This document shows, piece by piece, positions 41,980 through 51,258 of a DNA stretch of 64,000 nucleotides (position 1 is its first letter; every line of letters starts with the position of its first letter). The stretch is taken from NCBI RefSeq assembly GCF_002786325.1, contig NZ_PGTB01000012.1:1-64000 (forward strand), read 5' to 3'. Under the pieces are notes generated by a model. That model was not told the DNA's origin and did not search any database. It worked only from the letters and a program-made list of their open reading frames with translations. Origin of the DNA: Pseudooceanicola lipolyticus. GTDB lineage: Bacteria > Pseudomonadota > Alphaproteobacteria > Rhodobacterales > Rhodobacteraceae. A program made the position numbers and the translations under genes.

Positions 41980-42894
41980 TCAGTTCGTTGGGTCTTCCTC
42001 CGCCTGCCGGTGCAGCAGCCTTGCCAGAAGATCGGCCGGGCTGTTTTCGCCGAAGGTAAATTTCCGCGTCAGCCCCACCGCGCCGGCCATGTAGTCCGAT
42101 TTCAGCGGCAGCGAGGCGAGCGTGCCGGCGCGCAGTTCGCGTTCGACCACCCCGCGAGAGATGAACCAGAGCATGTCGGACTGTTCCAGAAGCGCAAGTG
42201 CGACGGGCAGCGCCACTGTCTCGAAGGCGGGGACGACGCCCGAAAGGCCCATCGCGGACAGATAGCGGTCGACGCTATCGCGGATGATCGCACCGGGATT
42301 AGGCAGGATCAGCGGGAAGGCCGAAAGCGCCTCGCGCGACCGCAGCGACAGGGCAGGGTGGCCCGCGCGGGCGACCAACAGGATGGACTCGTCATAGAGA
42401 TACTCGAAGGCGAGACCCGGCATGTCCCGGGCCGAGGGCATCCGTCCAACCATCAGGTCGATCTTTCCGCCGCGCAGCATCTCGATCAGATAGCGGTTGG
42501 GGCCGGTGATGATGCCGATGCGCACTTCGGGGCGGTTTTGCGCTAGGGCGAGCGCGACCGAAGGGAAGAACCCGCCTGCCACGGTCGGCAGCACGCCGAC
42601 CTTGACGAGATCCGCCGCCGACCGGCCGGAAAGGTTGCGCACCCCCGCCTCAAGGCTCTGCACCGCCGCGAGCGCATGGGCGCGGAACCCTTCACCCGCC
42701 GGTGTCAGGATGGCGCGGCGACCGGCACGGTCGAAGAGGGTCGTGCCGAGCAGTGCCTCAAGCTCCGTAATCGTTTTCGACAGTGCGGGCTGGGACACGT
42801 TCCGTGCCCGTGCGGCTGCGGAAATGTTCCCGTTTTGCGAGACCGCGAGAAACGCCTCGAGATGACGCAGCTTCATGCCGTTTGGTATATTCAT
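41980..42894 (-). CDS. pcaQ: LysR-family activator of the pca genes (PcaQ)
   Basis: A 304-residue LysR regulator divergent from pcaD. The start at 42894 gives the N-terminus MNIPNGMKLRHLEAFLAV, which fits PcaQ; ATG 42876 is possible and neither has a good ribosome binding site. The helix-turn-helix is NISAAARARNVSQPALSKTITELE. PcaQ activates pcaDCHGB in response to pathway intermediates in Agrobacterium and Sinorhizobium. The same gene order here supports that role. Confidence 0.88.
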   Translation of the reverse strand: MNIPNGMKLRHLEAFLAVSQNGNISAAARARNVSQPALSKTITELEALLGTTLFDRAGRRAILTPAGEGFRAHALAAVQSLEAGVRNLSGRSAADLVKVGVLPTVAGGFFPSVALALAQNRPEVRIGIITGPNRYLIEMLRGGKIDLMVGRMPSARDMPGLAFEYLYDESILLVARAGHPALSLRSREALSAFPLILPNPGAIIRDSVDRYLSAMGLSGVVPAFETVALPVALALLEQSDMLWFISRGVVERELRAGTLASLPLKSDYMAGAVGLTRKFTFGENSPADLLARLLHRQAEEDPTN

Positions 42895-42970
42895 TTGGTT
42901 ATGCTTTTTGCATGAATTCGTATTTTTGTTAATAGGGGGATTATGCCACTTTGGCGACAGGAGGATCCCC

Positions 42971-43753
42971 ATGCAGGCTCTGGAACGCGACTGGGGCACG
43001 ATGCATCTGAACCTTTCCGGAGGGGATGGCACGGCACTGGTTTTTATCAATTCGCTCGGCACCGATCTGCGGATGTGGGACGCGGTCACGTCGCGCCTGC
43101 CGGCGAGTTTGCGCGCGCTGCGCATGGACAAGCGTGGGCATGGCTTGTCCGGGACCGGATCCCAAGGCTACAGGATTTCTGACCTGGCTGAAGATGTGAT
43201 CGCGGCTATGGATCACGTCGGAATTGCGCGCGCGGTGATTGTCGGCTGTTCCATCGGCGGGCTGATCGCGCAGCATATCGCGCTGATGACGCCGGGCCGG
43301 GTCATCGGTCTTGTCCTGTCGAACACCGCATCGAAGCTGGGCGCGGCGGAAGGCTGGCTGGAGCGCATCGAGGCGGTGCGCGTGAATGGCATGGCGGCGA
43401 TGGCGGACAATATCCTGCGACGCTGGTTCGGGCAGGCGATGCTGGACCGGCCCGAGGCGGCGCTTTGGCGTCAAATGCTCGCGCGGACGGATGCCGAGGG
43501 CTATATCGCCACCTGCGCCGCCATCGCGGGCGCTGACATCACGGACCGGCTGGGTGAGATCGCGCACCCCGCGCTGGTCCTCGGCGGCCAGCACGACCTG
43601 GCGACCCCGCCCGAGGTGGTCGCCAATCTTGCTCAGGCCCTGCCGCGCGCCGACTTTTTGATGTTCGAGACGACCGGCCACCTGCCGGCCGTCGAGGCGC
43701 CGGAGGCTTTTGCCGATGCGCTGATAAAATTCGTGGAGAGGATCACCGGATGA
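42971..43753 (+). CDS. pcaD: 3-oxoadipate enol-lactonase
   Basis: A 260-residue alpha/beta hydrolase; ATG 42971 follows CAGGAGGATCCCC. Gly-X-Ser-X-Gly-like nucleophile elbow VGCSIGG, oxyanion segment FINSLGTD, and a late ETTGHLPAVEAPEAFAD with the catalytic His are seen. It hydrolyses 3-oxoadipate enol-lactone. First gene of the pcaDCHGB operon; it overlaps pcaC by 4 bp. Confidence 0.92.
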   Translation: MQALERDWGTMHLNLSGGDGTALVFINSLGTDLRMWDAVTSRLPASLRALRMDKRGHGLSGTGSQGYRISDLAEDVIAAMDHVGIARAVIVGCSIGGLIAQHIALMTPGRVIGLVLSNTASKLGAAEGWLERIEAVRVNGMAAMADNILRRWFGQAMLDRPEAALWRQMLARTDAEGYIATCAAIAGADITDRLGEIAHPALVLGGQHDLATPPEVVANLAQALPRADFLMFETTGHLPAVEAPEAFADALIKFVERITG

Positions 43754-44133
43754 GCGAAACATTCGATCGCGGGATGGCAGTACGACGCGAAGTCCTGGGC
43801 AATGCCCATGTGGACCGGGCCGAGGCTGCCAAGACCGAATTCGACCTGCCGTTCCAGACGCTCATCACCGAAAGCGCCTGGGGCACGGTCTGGGCTTCAG
43901 ACCGCCTGACCCGGCGGGAAAGGTCGATGCTGACCGTCGCGCTTCTGGCGGCGACCGGCAATTTCGAGGAGATCCCGATGCATATCCGTGCCACCACGCG
44001 CACCGGCGCAACGAAAGCCGATATCGCGGAGGCGTTGCAGCATGTGGCGATCTATTCCGGCGTGCCGAGGGCGAACCATGCCTTGAAACTTGCCAAGCAG
44101 ACCTATGCGGAAATGGAGGAGAGCGAGGAATGA
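43750..44133 (+). CDS. pcaC: 4-carboxymuconolactone decarboxylase
   Basis: A 127-residue CMD/AhpD-fold protein: FDRGMAVRREVLGNAHVDRA at the N-terminus, SAWGTVWASDRLTRRERSMLTVALLAATGNFEE and AEALQHVAIYSGVPRANHALKLA. It decarboxylates 4-carboxymuconolactone to the enol-lactone. It overlaps both neighbours by 4 bp (ATGA). Confidence 0.93.
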   Translation: MSETFDRGMAVRREVLGNAHVDRAEAAKTEFDLPFQTLITESAWGTVWASDRLTRRERSMLTVALLAATGNFEEIPMHIRATTRTGATKADIAEALQHVAIYSGVPRANHALKLAKQTYAEMEESEE

Positions 44134-44858
44134 CTGACCTTGGACCGCTGATCCCGCGCAACCGCGCGATCCACCCGGCCCCCTACGATCCGGGTTACAA
44201 GACGAGCGTCGCACGCTCGCCCAACCTGCCGCTTCTGTCGATGGAAAGCTCTCCGTCGGAAGAGACTGGCCCAACGTTCGGCCACGGTCAACTCGGTGCG
44301 CTTGATAACAACCTGATCTTGAACTGGACCAAAGGCGCGGCTCCTGCCGTTGGCGAACGCATCCTGATGCACGGCCGTGTCCTCGACGAGATGGGCCGCC
44401 CGGTGCCTCAGACGCTGATCGAGATCTGGCAGGCTAATGCCGGCGGGCGCTACCGCCACAAGAAGGACACCTATTTCGCCCCGCTCGACCCCAATTTCGG
44501 CGGCTGTGGCCGCACCATCACCGATGAGACCGGCTATTATGAATTCCTGACGGTCCGGCCCGGGGCCTATCCTTGGCCAAACCGGGGTAACGACTGGCGA
44601 CCGATGCATATCCACATCTCGGTCTATGGTCACAGCTTCGGTCAGCGCCTGATCACCCAGATGTATTTCGAGGGCGACCCGCTGATCGGCCATTGTCCGA
44701 TTGCCGCGACGATCAAGGACCGCAGCCAGCTCGACCGGCTGGTCGCGCCGCTCGACTTCTCGAAGTCGCGCCCGCTCGATTTTCTCGCCTACAAATTCGA
44801 CATTGTCCTGCGCGGTCGCCGCCAGACCATGTTCGAGAACAAGTTGGAGGGCATGTAA
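44130..44858 (+). CDS. pcaH: Protocatechuate 3,4-dioxygenase beta subunit
   Basis: A 242-residue intradiol dioxygenase subunit that holds the non-heme Fe(III) site. GRVLDEMGRPVPQTLIEIWQANAGGRYRHKKD contains the first Tyr ligand; a second Tyr in the YYEFLTVRPGAYPW segment and the His-Ile-His of WRPMHIHISVYG complete the set. With PcaG it opens the ring of protocatechuate between the hydroxyls. Length is normal. Confidence 0.95.
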   Translation: MTDLGPLIPRNRAIHPAPYDPGYKTSVARSPNLPLLSMESSPSEETGPTFGHGQLGALDNNLILNWTKGAAPAVGERILMHGRVLDEMGRPVPQTLIEIWQANAGGRYRHKKDTYFAPLDPNFGGCGRTITDETGYYEFLTVRPGAYPWPNRGNDWRPMHIHISVYGHSFGQRLITQMYFEGDPLIGHCPIAATIKDRSQLDRLVAPLDFSKSRPLDFLAYKFDIVLRGRRQTMFENKLEGM

Positions 44859-44860
44859 TC

Positions 44861-45460
44861 ATGGTCCAGAAACTCGACACGCTGATCGAAACCGCGTCCC
44901 AGACCGCAGGGCCCTATGTCCATATCGGGCTGATGCCGACCTATGCGGGCAACGCCGGGTACTACCAGTTGGAGATCGGCACCTCGCCGATTGCTGGCGA
45001 CGTAACCGGCGAGGTCATCGAGATCGTCGGCTCGGTTTTCGACGGTACCGGCTGGGCGATGCGGGATGCGCTGATCGAAAGCTGGCAATGCGACGCGAGT
45101 GGTCTTTTCCCCGGCCAGGAGGGCGCCGACCCGAACTTCACCGGTCATTGCCGTTTCGCGGCTGATGCCGAAACGGGCGAGTTCACTTTGCGCACGGTCA
45201 AGCCAGGGTCCTACAAGGGACGCGGCGGGGCGGAATCCGCGCCACATATCTCGCTCTGGATCGTCGCGCGCGGGATCAACATCGGCCTCAATACACGGGT
45301 CTATTTCGACGATGAGGACAACTCCGAGGATCCGCTCCTCGGCCGCATCGAACAACGCCCGCGGGTCGACACGCTGATCGCCAAGAAGATCGGAGAGAGG
45401 AAGTACCGGTTCGATATCCGGTTGCAGGGACAAGGTGAAACGGTGTTTCTCGATCTCTGA
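44861..45460 (+). CDS. pcaG: Protocatechuate 3,4-dioxygenase alpha subunit
   Basis: A 199-residue alpha subunit. LIETASQTAGPYVHIGLMP is the standard start, followed by SVFDGTGWAMRDALIESWQCDASGLFP and HISLWIVARGINIGLNTRVYFDDE. It lacks the full iron ligand set, as expected of the alpha chain. The start is 2 bp after the pcaH stop. A terminator-like hairpin follows. Confidence 0.95.
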   Translation: MVQKLDTLIETASQTAGPYVHIGLMPTYAGNAGYYQLEIGTSPIAGDVTGEVIEIVGSVFDGTGWAMRDALIESWQCDASGLFPGQEGADPNFTGHCRFAADAETGEFTLRTVKPGSYKGRGGAESAPHISLWIVARGINIGLNTRVYFDDEDNSEDPLLGRIEQRPRVDTLIAKKIGERKYRFDIRLQGQGETVFLDL

Positions 45461-45480
45461 CCGGCTCGGCACGAGAACGG

Positions 45481-45507
45481 AAGGGGCGGCAAAGACTGCC
45501 CCTTTTT
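45481..45507 (+). terminator. Terminator-like hairpin between pcaG and pcaB
   Basis: GGGGC (45483-45487) and GCCCC (45498-45502) with a 10-nt loop, followed by TTTTT. It may partly terminate transcripts and lower pcaB relative to the dioxygenase. Confidence 0.6.
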
Positions 45508-45530
45508 GCCATGAGGAAAGGGCACCTACG

Positions 45531-46583
45531 ATGAGCGTTTCCGTCTTCGACCATCCCTGGCTCTCGGGCCACTTCGGCGACGCGGAGATGGCGGCGATCC
45601 TCGCTCCCGAGCGGCAGATGGCCCATATGCTCGCGTTCGAGGCGGTGTGGTCGCGGGCCTGCGGGCGCGCGGGCCTGTTCGATGCGGCGGCGGCCGAGGC
45701 GGCCACACGCGCGATCGAGACGGTGCGGATCGACCTTGCGGACATCGCCACCGGAATGGCGCAGGACGGCGTGCCCATCCCGCGCCTCGTCAAGCAGCTG
45801 AAGGCGGTCGCGGGATCGGAGGCGGTGCACAAGGGCACGACTTCTCAGGACGTCATGGACACGGCTCTGGCTTTGACCCTGCAAGAGGCGTCGGACCTCC
45901 TCGCCGCGCGTCTCGAGGTTCTTGCCGGCTGTCTCGACGGGCTCAACACCCGATTCGGCGATGCCCCGCTGATGGGGCGCACGCGGATGCAGGCGGCGGA
46001 GCCGATCACCGTGCGTGACCGGGTGGCGACGTGGCGGCTCCCTTTGGGCGATCACCTTGAACGGCTCGCGGTCGTGCGCAAGCGTGTCGAGAAGGTGCAG
46101 ATAGGCGGTGCCGCGGGCGACCGCAAGGCGCTGGGGCCGAAGGCCGATCAGGTCGTCGCCGATGTCGCGGCGGCGCTCGGCCTTGCCCCCACCGCCAGGG
46201 CGTGGCACGCGATACGGGACGGGGTGGCGGATTATGCGTCCTTCCTGTCGCTCGTCACCGGCACGCTCGGCAAGTTAGGGCAGGACGTTGTGCTGATGGC
46301 GCAGCAGGGCATAGACGAGATCGCGATGTCTGGCGGCGGTGGCTCCTCTGCCATGCCGCATAAGCAGAACCCTGTCGCGGCCGAACTTCTCCTGACGCTC
46401 GCGCGGTTCAACGCGGTGCAGGTTTCGGCCATGCACCTTGCGATGATCCATGAACAGGAACGCTCGGGGGCGGCATGGACCCTTGAATGGATGGTGCTGC
46501 CGCAAATGCTGATGACGACAGCACGCGCGCTTGCCGTCGCCATCGAGATTTCGCAGAGGATCACGCGGATCGGCCGCCCCTAG
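45531..46583 (+). CDS. pcaB: 3-carboxy-cis,cis-muconate cycloisomerase
   Basis: A 350-residue member of the fumarase/aspartase superfamily. The signature GGGGSSAMPHKQNPVAAE is at about 295-312, with KGTTSQDVMDTALAL and GRTRMQAAEP earlier. It lactonises 3-carboxymuconate. Shorter than the 450-residue gammaproteobacterial forms but normal for alphaproteobacteria. Its stop overlaps the pobA stop on the other strand by 4 bp. Confidence 0.92.
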   Translation: MSVSVFDHPWLSGHFGDAEMAAILAPERQMAHMLAFEAVWSRACGRAGLFDAAAAEAATRAIETVRIDLADIATGMAQDGVPIPRLVKQLKAVAGSEAVHKGTTSQDVMDTALALTLQEASDLLAARLEVLAGCLDGLNTRFGDAPLMGRTRMQAAEPITVRDRVATWRLPLGDHLERLAVVRKRVEKVQIGGAAGDRKALGPKADQVVADVAAALGLAPTARAWHAIRDGVADYASFLSLVTGTLGKLGQDVVLMAQQGIDEIAMSGGGGSSAMPHKQNPVAAELLLTLARFNAVQVSAMHLAMIHEQERSGAAWTLEWMVLPQMLMTTARALAVAIEISQRITRIGRP

Positions 46584-47749
46584 AAGGGCAGCCCGATATA
46601 GTTTTCCGCCAGGTCCCGCCGCGCGGTTTCAGAGTGCGCCAGATGGCTCAGCGTGGCTTTCCGCATCTGTTCGGCAAAGGCATCTTCGCCGTCGAAACGG
46701 TGCAGCATCGTCGTCATCTGCCAGCTGAAACGCATGGCTTTCCAGATCCGGGCCAGCGCTCGGGCAGAGTATTCGTCGATACCGGTCGTGCTCTTTCCAT
46801 TCAGCGCGTCAATCAGCGTGGTATAGAGGTAGTATACGTCCGAGGCGGCAAGGTTCAGGCCCTTCGCGCCAGTCGGCGGCACAATATGGGCGGCATCGCC
46901 CACCAAGAACAGATTCCCCCAACGCAGCGGTTCAGAAACGAAGCTGCGCAGCGGAGCGATACTTTTCTCAATGGACGGCCCGGTTACAAGGCGCCTGGCG
47001 GCTTCTGACGGAATGCGACGCGAAAACTCGTCCCAGAAGCGCTGATCCGACCAATCCTCAACCGTATCGCTGAGCGGCACCTGCACATAGTAGCGCACGA
47101 GATTTTCGTTGCGCATCGACGCCAGCGCAAAACCGTGACTGGAATTGGAATAGATAAGCTCATCATTCACTGGCGGAGTTTCCGACAAGATACCGAGCCA
47201 ACCAAAAGGATAGACCCGCTCAAACTCACGGCGTATTTCATCGGGAATAGTCCTGCGGGAAACGCCGTGGAAGCCGTCGCATCCTGCCACGTAAAAACAA
47301 TTGAGGCGCTTGCGTGTGCCCTCATGGGTAAACTCGATATGGGATTTCGCCTGGTCGAGGTCGTGGATTTCCACTTCGGACACGTCGTGCAGGATCGTCG
47401 TGCCCATCGCGTCCTGCGCCGCATAGAGATCGGTTGTCACCTCGGTCTGGCCATAGACCATAACGCGCTTGCCGGTGAGCTCCTTAAAGTCGATATGGAT
47501 CATCGTCGAGTCATCAGACAGATAGCACCCGTCGTGTGGGATGCCTTCTGCATCCATTCGCGCCCCGACACCGGCTTCGTGCAGCAACTCAACCGTGCCC
47601 CACTCAAGGATCCCGGCACGAATCCGCGCCAGAACATGCGCACGGCTCGACCGTTCCAGTATAACGGTTCCGATCCCCGCACGGTTGAGCAACTGGGACA
47701 GCAGCAACCCTGAAGGTCCACCGCCGATGATGGCGACCTGTGTGTCCAT
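46580..47749 (-). CDS. pobA: 4-hydroxybenzoate 3-monooxygenase
   Basis: A 389-residue flavoprotein hydroxylase: VAIIGGGPSGLLLSQLLNRAGI (FAD), a central CDGFHGVSR (DG motif, NADPH) and LVGDAAHIVPPTGAKGLNLAASD (GD motif). It hydroxylates 4-hydroxybenzoate to protocatechuate. ATG 47749 matches the family N-terminus; a TTG at 47758 has a better-spaced GGGAGG and may be the true start. It is the link between the cresol operon and the pca genes. Confidence 0.94.
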   Translation of the reverse strand: MDTQVAIIGGGPSGLLLSQLLNRAGIGTVILERSSRAHVLARIRAGILEWGTVELLHEAGVGARMDAEGIPHDGCYLSDDSTMIHIDFKELTGKRVMVYGQTEVTTDLYAAQDAMGTTILHDVSEVEIHDLDQAKSHIEFTHEGTRKRLNCFYVAGCDGFHGVSRRTIPDEIRREFERVYPFGWLGILSETPPVNDELIYSNSSHGFALASMRNENLVRYYVQVPLSDTVEDWSDQRFWDEFSRRIPSEAARRLVTGPSIEKSIAPLRSFVSEPLRWGNLFLVGDAAHIVPPTGAKGLNLAASDVYYLYTTLIDALNGKSTTGIDEYSARALARIWKAMRFSWQMTTMLHRFDGEDAFAEQMRKATLSHLAHSETARRDLAENYIGLPF

Positions 47750-47849
47750 GGTGATCAATGCCGTTTCCTCCCGTATCTTTGCTGAACCGTAGCTCGGCAT
47801 ACGCCGCCAACGAATGGACTGTATCGTCATTGACTGGTACTATTCAGGC

Positions 47850-48710
47850 ATGACCGACGCGCATTCGATCCCGCTCTTCAATCTCTTCGGCGAGACGACG
47901 GTTTTCCCTGACGTCGTGCATTGCGAACGTGTTCTGGATCGCGCCGGCCTGCATGATTGGGTCATTGCACCGCACCGGCACAGCCAGATGTCGCAAGTCT
48001 TCTTCATTGAGCATGGTTCCGCACATGTAGTGCTGGACGGCGCCGAAGAGAGGCTGGCTAGTGGCCGGTATCTTTACGTCCCGCCACAAATCGTACATGG
48101 GTTTGAATTCACCCGCGGTACCGAGGGGACTGTTCTTTCGTTCCCCTCACCGGTCGTTTCCCGGCTGGGCCCGAAGGCCGCTGCATTAACATCCTGGCTG
48201 GCGACCCCTCAGCGGGGAGTCGTAACGGCGGACGTTGCGCAACTCATCGCGGCACTTGCTGCAACATATACTTCTACTGGCACATTTCGTGCACAGAGGT
48301 TGGTCGCGCTCGCCCATGTTCTTCTCGCAACGCTGGCCGAAGACGACCTCGCCGATGCCGCATTCGAGGATCCGCAGGCCGGACGGCAGATTCAACGGCT
48401 TGACGCGCTCATCGCCAAGCATCTGACCGACGGTTGGGCCGGGCGGGATTATGCGGCGGCTCTTCACGTCACGACCGGTCATCTTAACCGTATCGTTCGG
48501 ATGGCGACCGGGCGCAGCCTGACGGCACATCTCGAGACCGCAACGATGACCGAAGCGTGCCGGCTGATCGCTTTCACCCGCCTGCCACTGGCCGAGGTGG
48601 GTTACCGGCTTGGATACTCCGACCCTTCCTATTTCTCGCGCCGCTTTCGCTCCCGAATGGGTGAAGCTCCGTCGGCGTATCGTAAGAGGGTGGTTGGGTC
48701 AGAGCTCTGA
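47850..48710 (+). CDS. pobR: AraC-family regulator of pobA (PobR type)
   Basis: A 286-residue regulator with ATG 47850 and only a weak CAGG upstream. The N-terminal cupin (APHRHSQMSQVFFIEHGSAHVVLDGAEERL, YLYVPPQIVHGF) binds effector, and the C-terminal AraC domain has two helix-turn-helices ending LAEVGYRLGYSDPSYFSRRFRSRMGEAPSAYRKR. It is divergent from pobA, as AraC-type PobR is in other proteobacteria, so it probably activates pobA with 4-hydroxybenzoate. It is the last cargo gene before the transfer genes. Confidence 0.88.
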   Translation: MTDAHSIPLFNLFGETTVFPDVVHCERVLDRAGLHDWVIAPHRHSQMSQVFFIEHGSAHVVLDGAEERLASGRYLYVPPQIVHGFEFTRGTEGTVLSFPSPVVSRLGPKAAALTSWLATPQRGVVTADVAQLIAALAATYTSTGTFRAQRLVALAHVLLATLAEDDLADAAFEDPQAGRQIQRLDALIAKHLTDGWAGRDYAAALHVTTGHLNRIVRMATGRSLTAHLETATMTEACRLIAFTRLPLAEVGYRLGYSDPSYFSRRFRSRMGEAPSAYRKRVVGSEL

Positions 48711-48851
48711 TTGCCTATGTTGTAGTGCAACGGCAATTTATCAGTAAGGTACGATTGCAGCATTTTCCTATTCGTACTCTACGGCCGCCGGACCTGCGAC
48801 ATGCGCAAACCCGGCCTTGAATGCGCAGACTGCGTGCTGACCATGGGCGCC

Positions 48852-50840
48852 ATGACAGCAACAAGGATCCTCTGGGGCCAAATTCTGGTCGTTTTCCTGA
48901 TCGTGCTCACCACGACCTGGGGCGCGACCCAATGGGTTGCCTGGCGGTTGGGGTTTCAGGCCCAACTGGGAAGCCCGTGGTTCGACTTGTTTGGCACGCC
49001 GGTCTACCCGCCGCCTGCGGTTTTCTGGTGGTGGTATTTCTACGATGCCTATGCACGCAGCGTATTCTGGGAAGGTGGCGCCATCGCCGCCTCGGGTGGT
49101 TTCCTTTCCATCGCCGTCGCCATCACGCTGTCGGTGCTGCGCGCACGCGAAGCGGCCGATGTCGATACCTATGGTTCCGCAAGATGGGCCGAGGGCAAGG
49201 AGGTCGAGGCGACCGGACTTCTCGGCCCCGACGGAGTGGTGCTTGGCAAACTGGACAAGGATTACCTGCGCCATGACGGGCCGGAGCATGTACTTTGTTT
49301 TGCGCCGACCCGCTCGGGCAAGGGTGTCGGTCTGGTCGTTCCATCCCTCTTGACCTGGCCTGGCTCAGCCATCGTCCACGATATCAAGGGCGAGAACTGG
49401 GAACTGACCGCCGGGTTTCGCGGACAACATGGGCGTGTCCTGCGCTTTGACCCCACCAACGCCACATCAAGCTCCTATAATCCCCTCCTTGAAGTCCGTC
49501 GTGGTGAATGGGAGGTGCGCGACGTCCAGAATGTTGCGGACGTGCTCGTCGATCCCGAAGGTTCGCTTGAAAAGCGCAATCATTGGGAAAAAACGTCCCA
49601 CTCCCTTTTGGTGGGGACGATCCTCCATGTCCTTTATGCGGAAAATGACAAGACGCTTGCCGGTGTAGCTTCTTTTCTGTCCGATCCGCGCCGACCGATC
49701 GAGGCTACGCTGAAAGCGATGATGACGACCCGGCACCTCGGTGAAGACGGTCCGCATCCGGTTATCGCTTCGACCGCCCGGGAGCTTTTGAACAAGTCCG
49801 ATAACGAAAGGTCCGGCGTGCTCTCTACAGCCATGTCGTTCTTGGGCCTCTATCGCGATCCGGTTGTCGCCCATGTCACCCGGCGATGCGACTGGCGGAT
49901 CGCTGATCTTATCGCCGATCCAACACCCGCCACACTTTATCTCGTTGTACCACCGTCGGATATTTCCCGTACCAAACCGCTCATCCGCCTGGTCTTGAAT
50001 CAGATCGGTCGCCGGTTGACTGAAGACCTCCACGCAAAGCACCGCAAGCACCGAGTTCTGATGATGCTCGACGAATTCCCCGCGCTCGGTCGCCTCGACT
50101 TCTTCGAGAGCGCGCTAGCGTTCATGGCTGGCTACGGCATCAAGAGTTTCCTGATCGCCCAGTCTCTCAATCAAATCGAGAAGTCCTATGGTCAGAATAA
50201 CTCGATCCTGGACAACTGCCATGTTCGGGTGAGCTTTGCCACCAATGACGAACGCACCGCAAAACGTGTGTCCGATGCGCTGGGCACCGCGACGGAGATG
50301 CGCGCGATGCGCAACTATGCGGGCCATCGACTGGCGCCTTGGCTTGGCCACCTGATGGTATCCCGATCCGAAACGGCGCGCCAACTCCTGACTCCCGGTG
50401 AAATCATGCAACTTCCCCCAGATGACGAGATCGTCATGGTGGCTGGCTCTCCTCCGATCCGCGCGAAAAAGGCTCGGTACTATACCGATCAGCGCTTTCT
50501 TGATCGCATATTCCCCCCGCCTGAATCCGCGAAGAAGGAGAAAGCGGCAAAGGTTGATGAATGGTCGAACCTCGATCCTTTGCAGCCGGATGCAACCTTG
50601 CTGGCCGAAACTACAGGAATTGGGGAGGACGAAGCGAATGCCGGTTTGCGGCGCGAGCCAGAGCTTCCGCAGCATGTTTCGATCGCCCGCAAAGCCTCCA
50701 AAGAACCTGCTAGGGAATTCGAGGGAATGCTGGATGACGAGCCCGAAGACATCGTGCGCCAGCGACAGGCTTTGCGGCAAAGCATGGGGCAGGTGGCTCG
50801 GCAAGTAACTCTGGATTTGGATGACGGCATGGAATTTTGA
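48852..50840 (+). CDS. traG: VirD4/TraG-type coupling protein
   Basis: A 662-residue coupling ATPase; ATG 48852 fits the family N-terminus (MTATRILWGQ) though an upstream ATG at 48801 is open. Two membrane helices lie at about 8-28 and 63-90. Walker A is TRSGKGVG near residue 158, Walker B LMMLDEFPALG near 410. It links the relaxosome to the Trb secretion channel. The gene is intact, so the cargo insertion left the transfer module functional by appearance. Confidence 0.93.
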   Translation: MTATRILWGQILVVFLIVLTTTWGATQWVAWRLGFQAQLGSPWFDLFGTPVYPPPAVFWWWYFYDAYARSVFWEGGAIAASGGFLSIAVAITLSVLRAREAADVDTYGSARWAEGKEVEATGLLGPDGVVLGKLDKDYLRHDGPEHVLCFAPTRSGKGVGLVVPSLLTWPGSAIVHDIKGENWELTAGFRGQHGRVLRFDPTNATSSSYNPLLEVRRGEWEVRDVQNVADVLVDPEGSLEKRNHWEKTSHSLLVGTILHVLYAENDKTLAGVASFLSDPRRPIEATLKAMMTTRHLGEDGPHPVIASTARELLNKSDNERSGVLSTAMSFLGLYRDPVVAHVTRRCDWRIADLIADPTPATLYLVVPPSDISRTKPLIRLVLNQIGRRLTEDLHAKHRKHRVLMMLDEFPALGRLDFFESALAFMAGYGIKSFLIAQSLNQIEKSYGQNNSILDNCHVRVSFATNDERTAKRVSDALGTATEMRAMRNYAGHRLAPWLGHLMVSRSETARQLLTPGEIMQLPPDDEIVMVAGSPPIRAKKARYYTDQRFLDRIFPPPESAKKEKAAKVDEWSNLDPLQPDATLLAETTGIGEDEANAGLRREPELPQHVSIARKASKEPAREFEGMLDDEPEDIVRQRQALRQSMGQVARQVTLDLDDGMEF

Positions 50841-50850
50841 GGCAGAGAAA

Positions 50851-51258
50851 ATGCGAGACAGAATGAACCTCTCCCTACCTGTAGAAATGATCGGTCGTAT
50901 TCGCGATTTGGCTGATCGCAAACGCCTTACGCGCTCTGCAGTGGTCGAGGCGGCCGTCGAAAGTTTCCTCTCACCTGATCACGCCGACATGCAGGAGGCG
51001 GCGCTGACCCGCAGGTTGGATCGTCTCTCGCGGCAAGTCGCTCGCCTGGAACGCGACCAGCACATCACCGTCGAAACCCTTGCGCTCTTTGTGCGCTTCT
51101 GGCTTACGATCACGCCCCCTTTGCCGGAAGAAGATCAGAGCGCCGTTCAGGCCAAGGGTCGCGAACGGTTCGATGGGTTCGTCGAGACACTCGGGCGGAG
51201 GCTCCAAAAGGCAAATAGCTTTGTCGACGAGCTAGCAGAAGAAAGCCCAGCCCCTTGA
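50851..51258 (+). CDS. CopG-type ribbon-helix-helix protein of the conjugation locus
   Basis: A 135-residue protein, ATG 50851 preceded by GAGGCAGAGAAA. RMNLSLPVEMIGRIRDLADRKRLTRSAVVEAAVESFLSPD is the ribbon-helix-helix; QEAALTRRLDRLSRQVARLERDQHITVETLALFVRFWL is the conserved coiled segment of this ICE family. It probably regulates the trb operon or assists relaxosome assembly. In related elements it directly precedes trbB; here 1.7 kb separate them. Confidence 0.85.
   Translation: MRDRMNLSLPVEMIGRIRDLADRKRLTRSAVVEAAVESFLSPDHADMQEAALTRRLDRLSRQVARLERDQHITVETLALFVRFWLTITPPLPEEDQSAVQAKGRERFDGFVETLGRRLQKANSFVDELAEESPAP

Noticed and set aside
42895-42970. A PcaQ operator between pcaQ and pcaD
   Set aside because: One ATAACC half-site is seen on the minus strand, but the matching GGTTAA half at the expected 4-bp spacing is missing, so no site is annotated.
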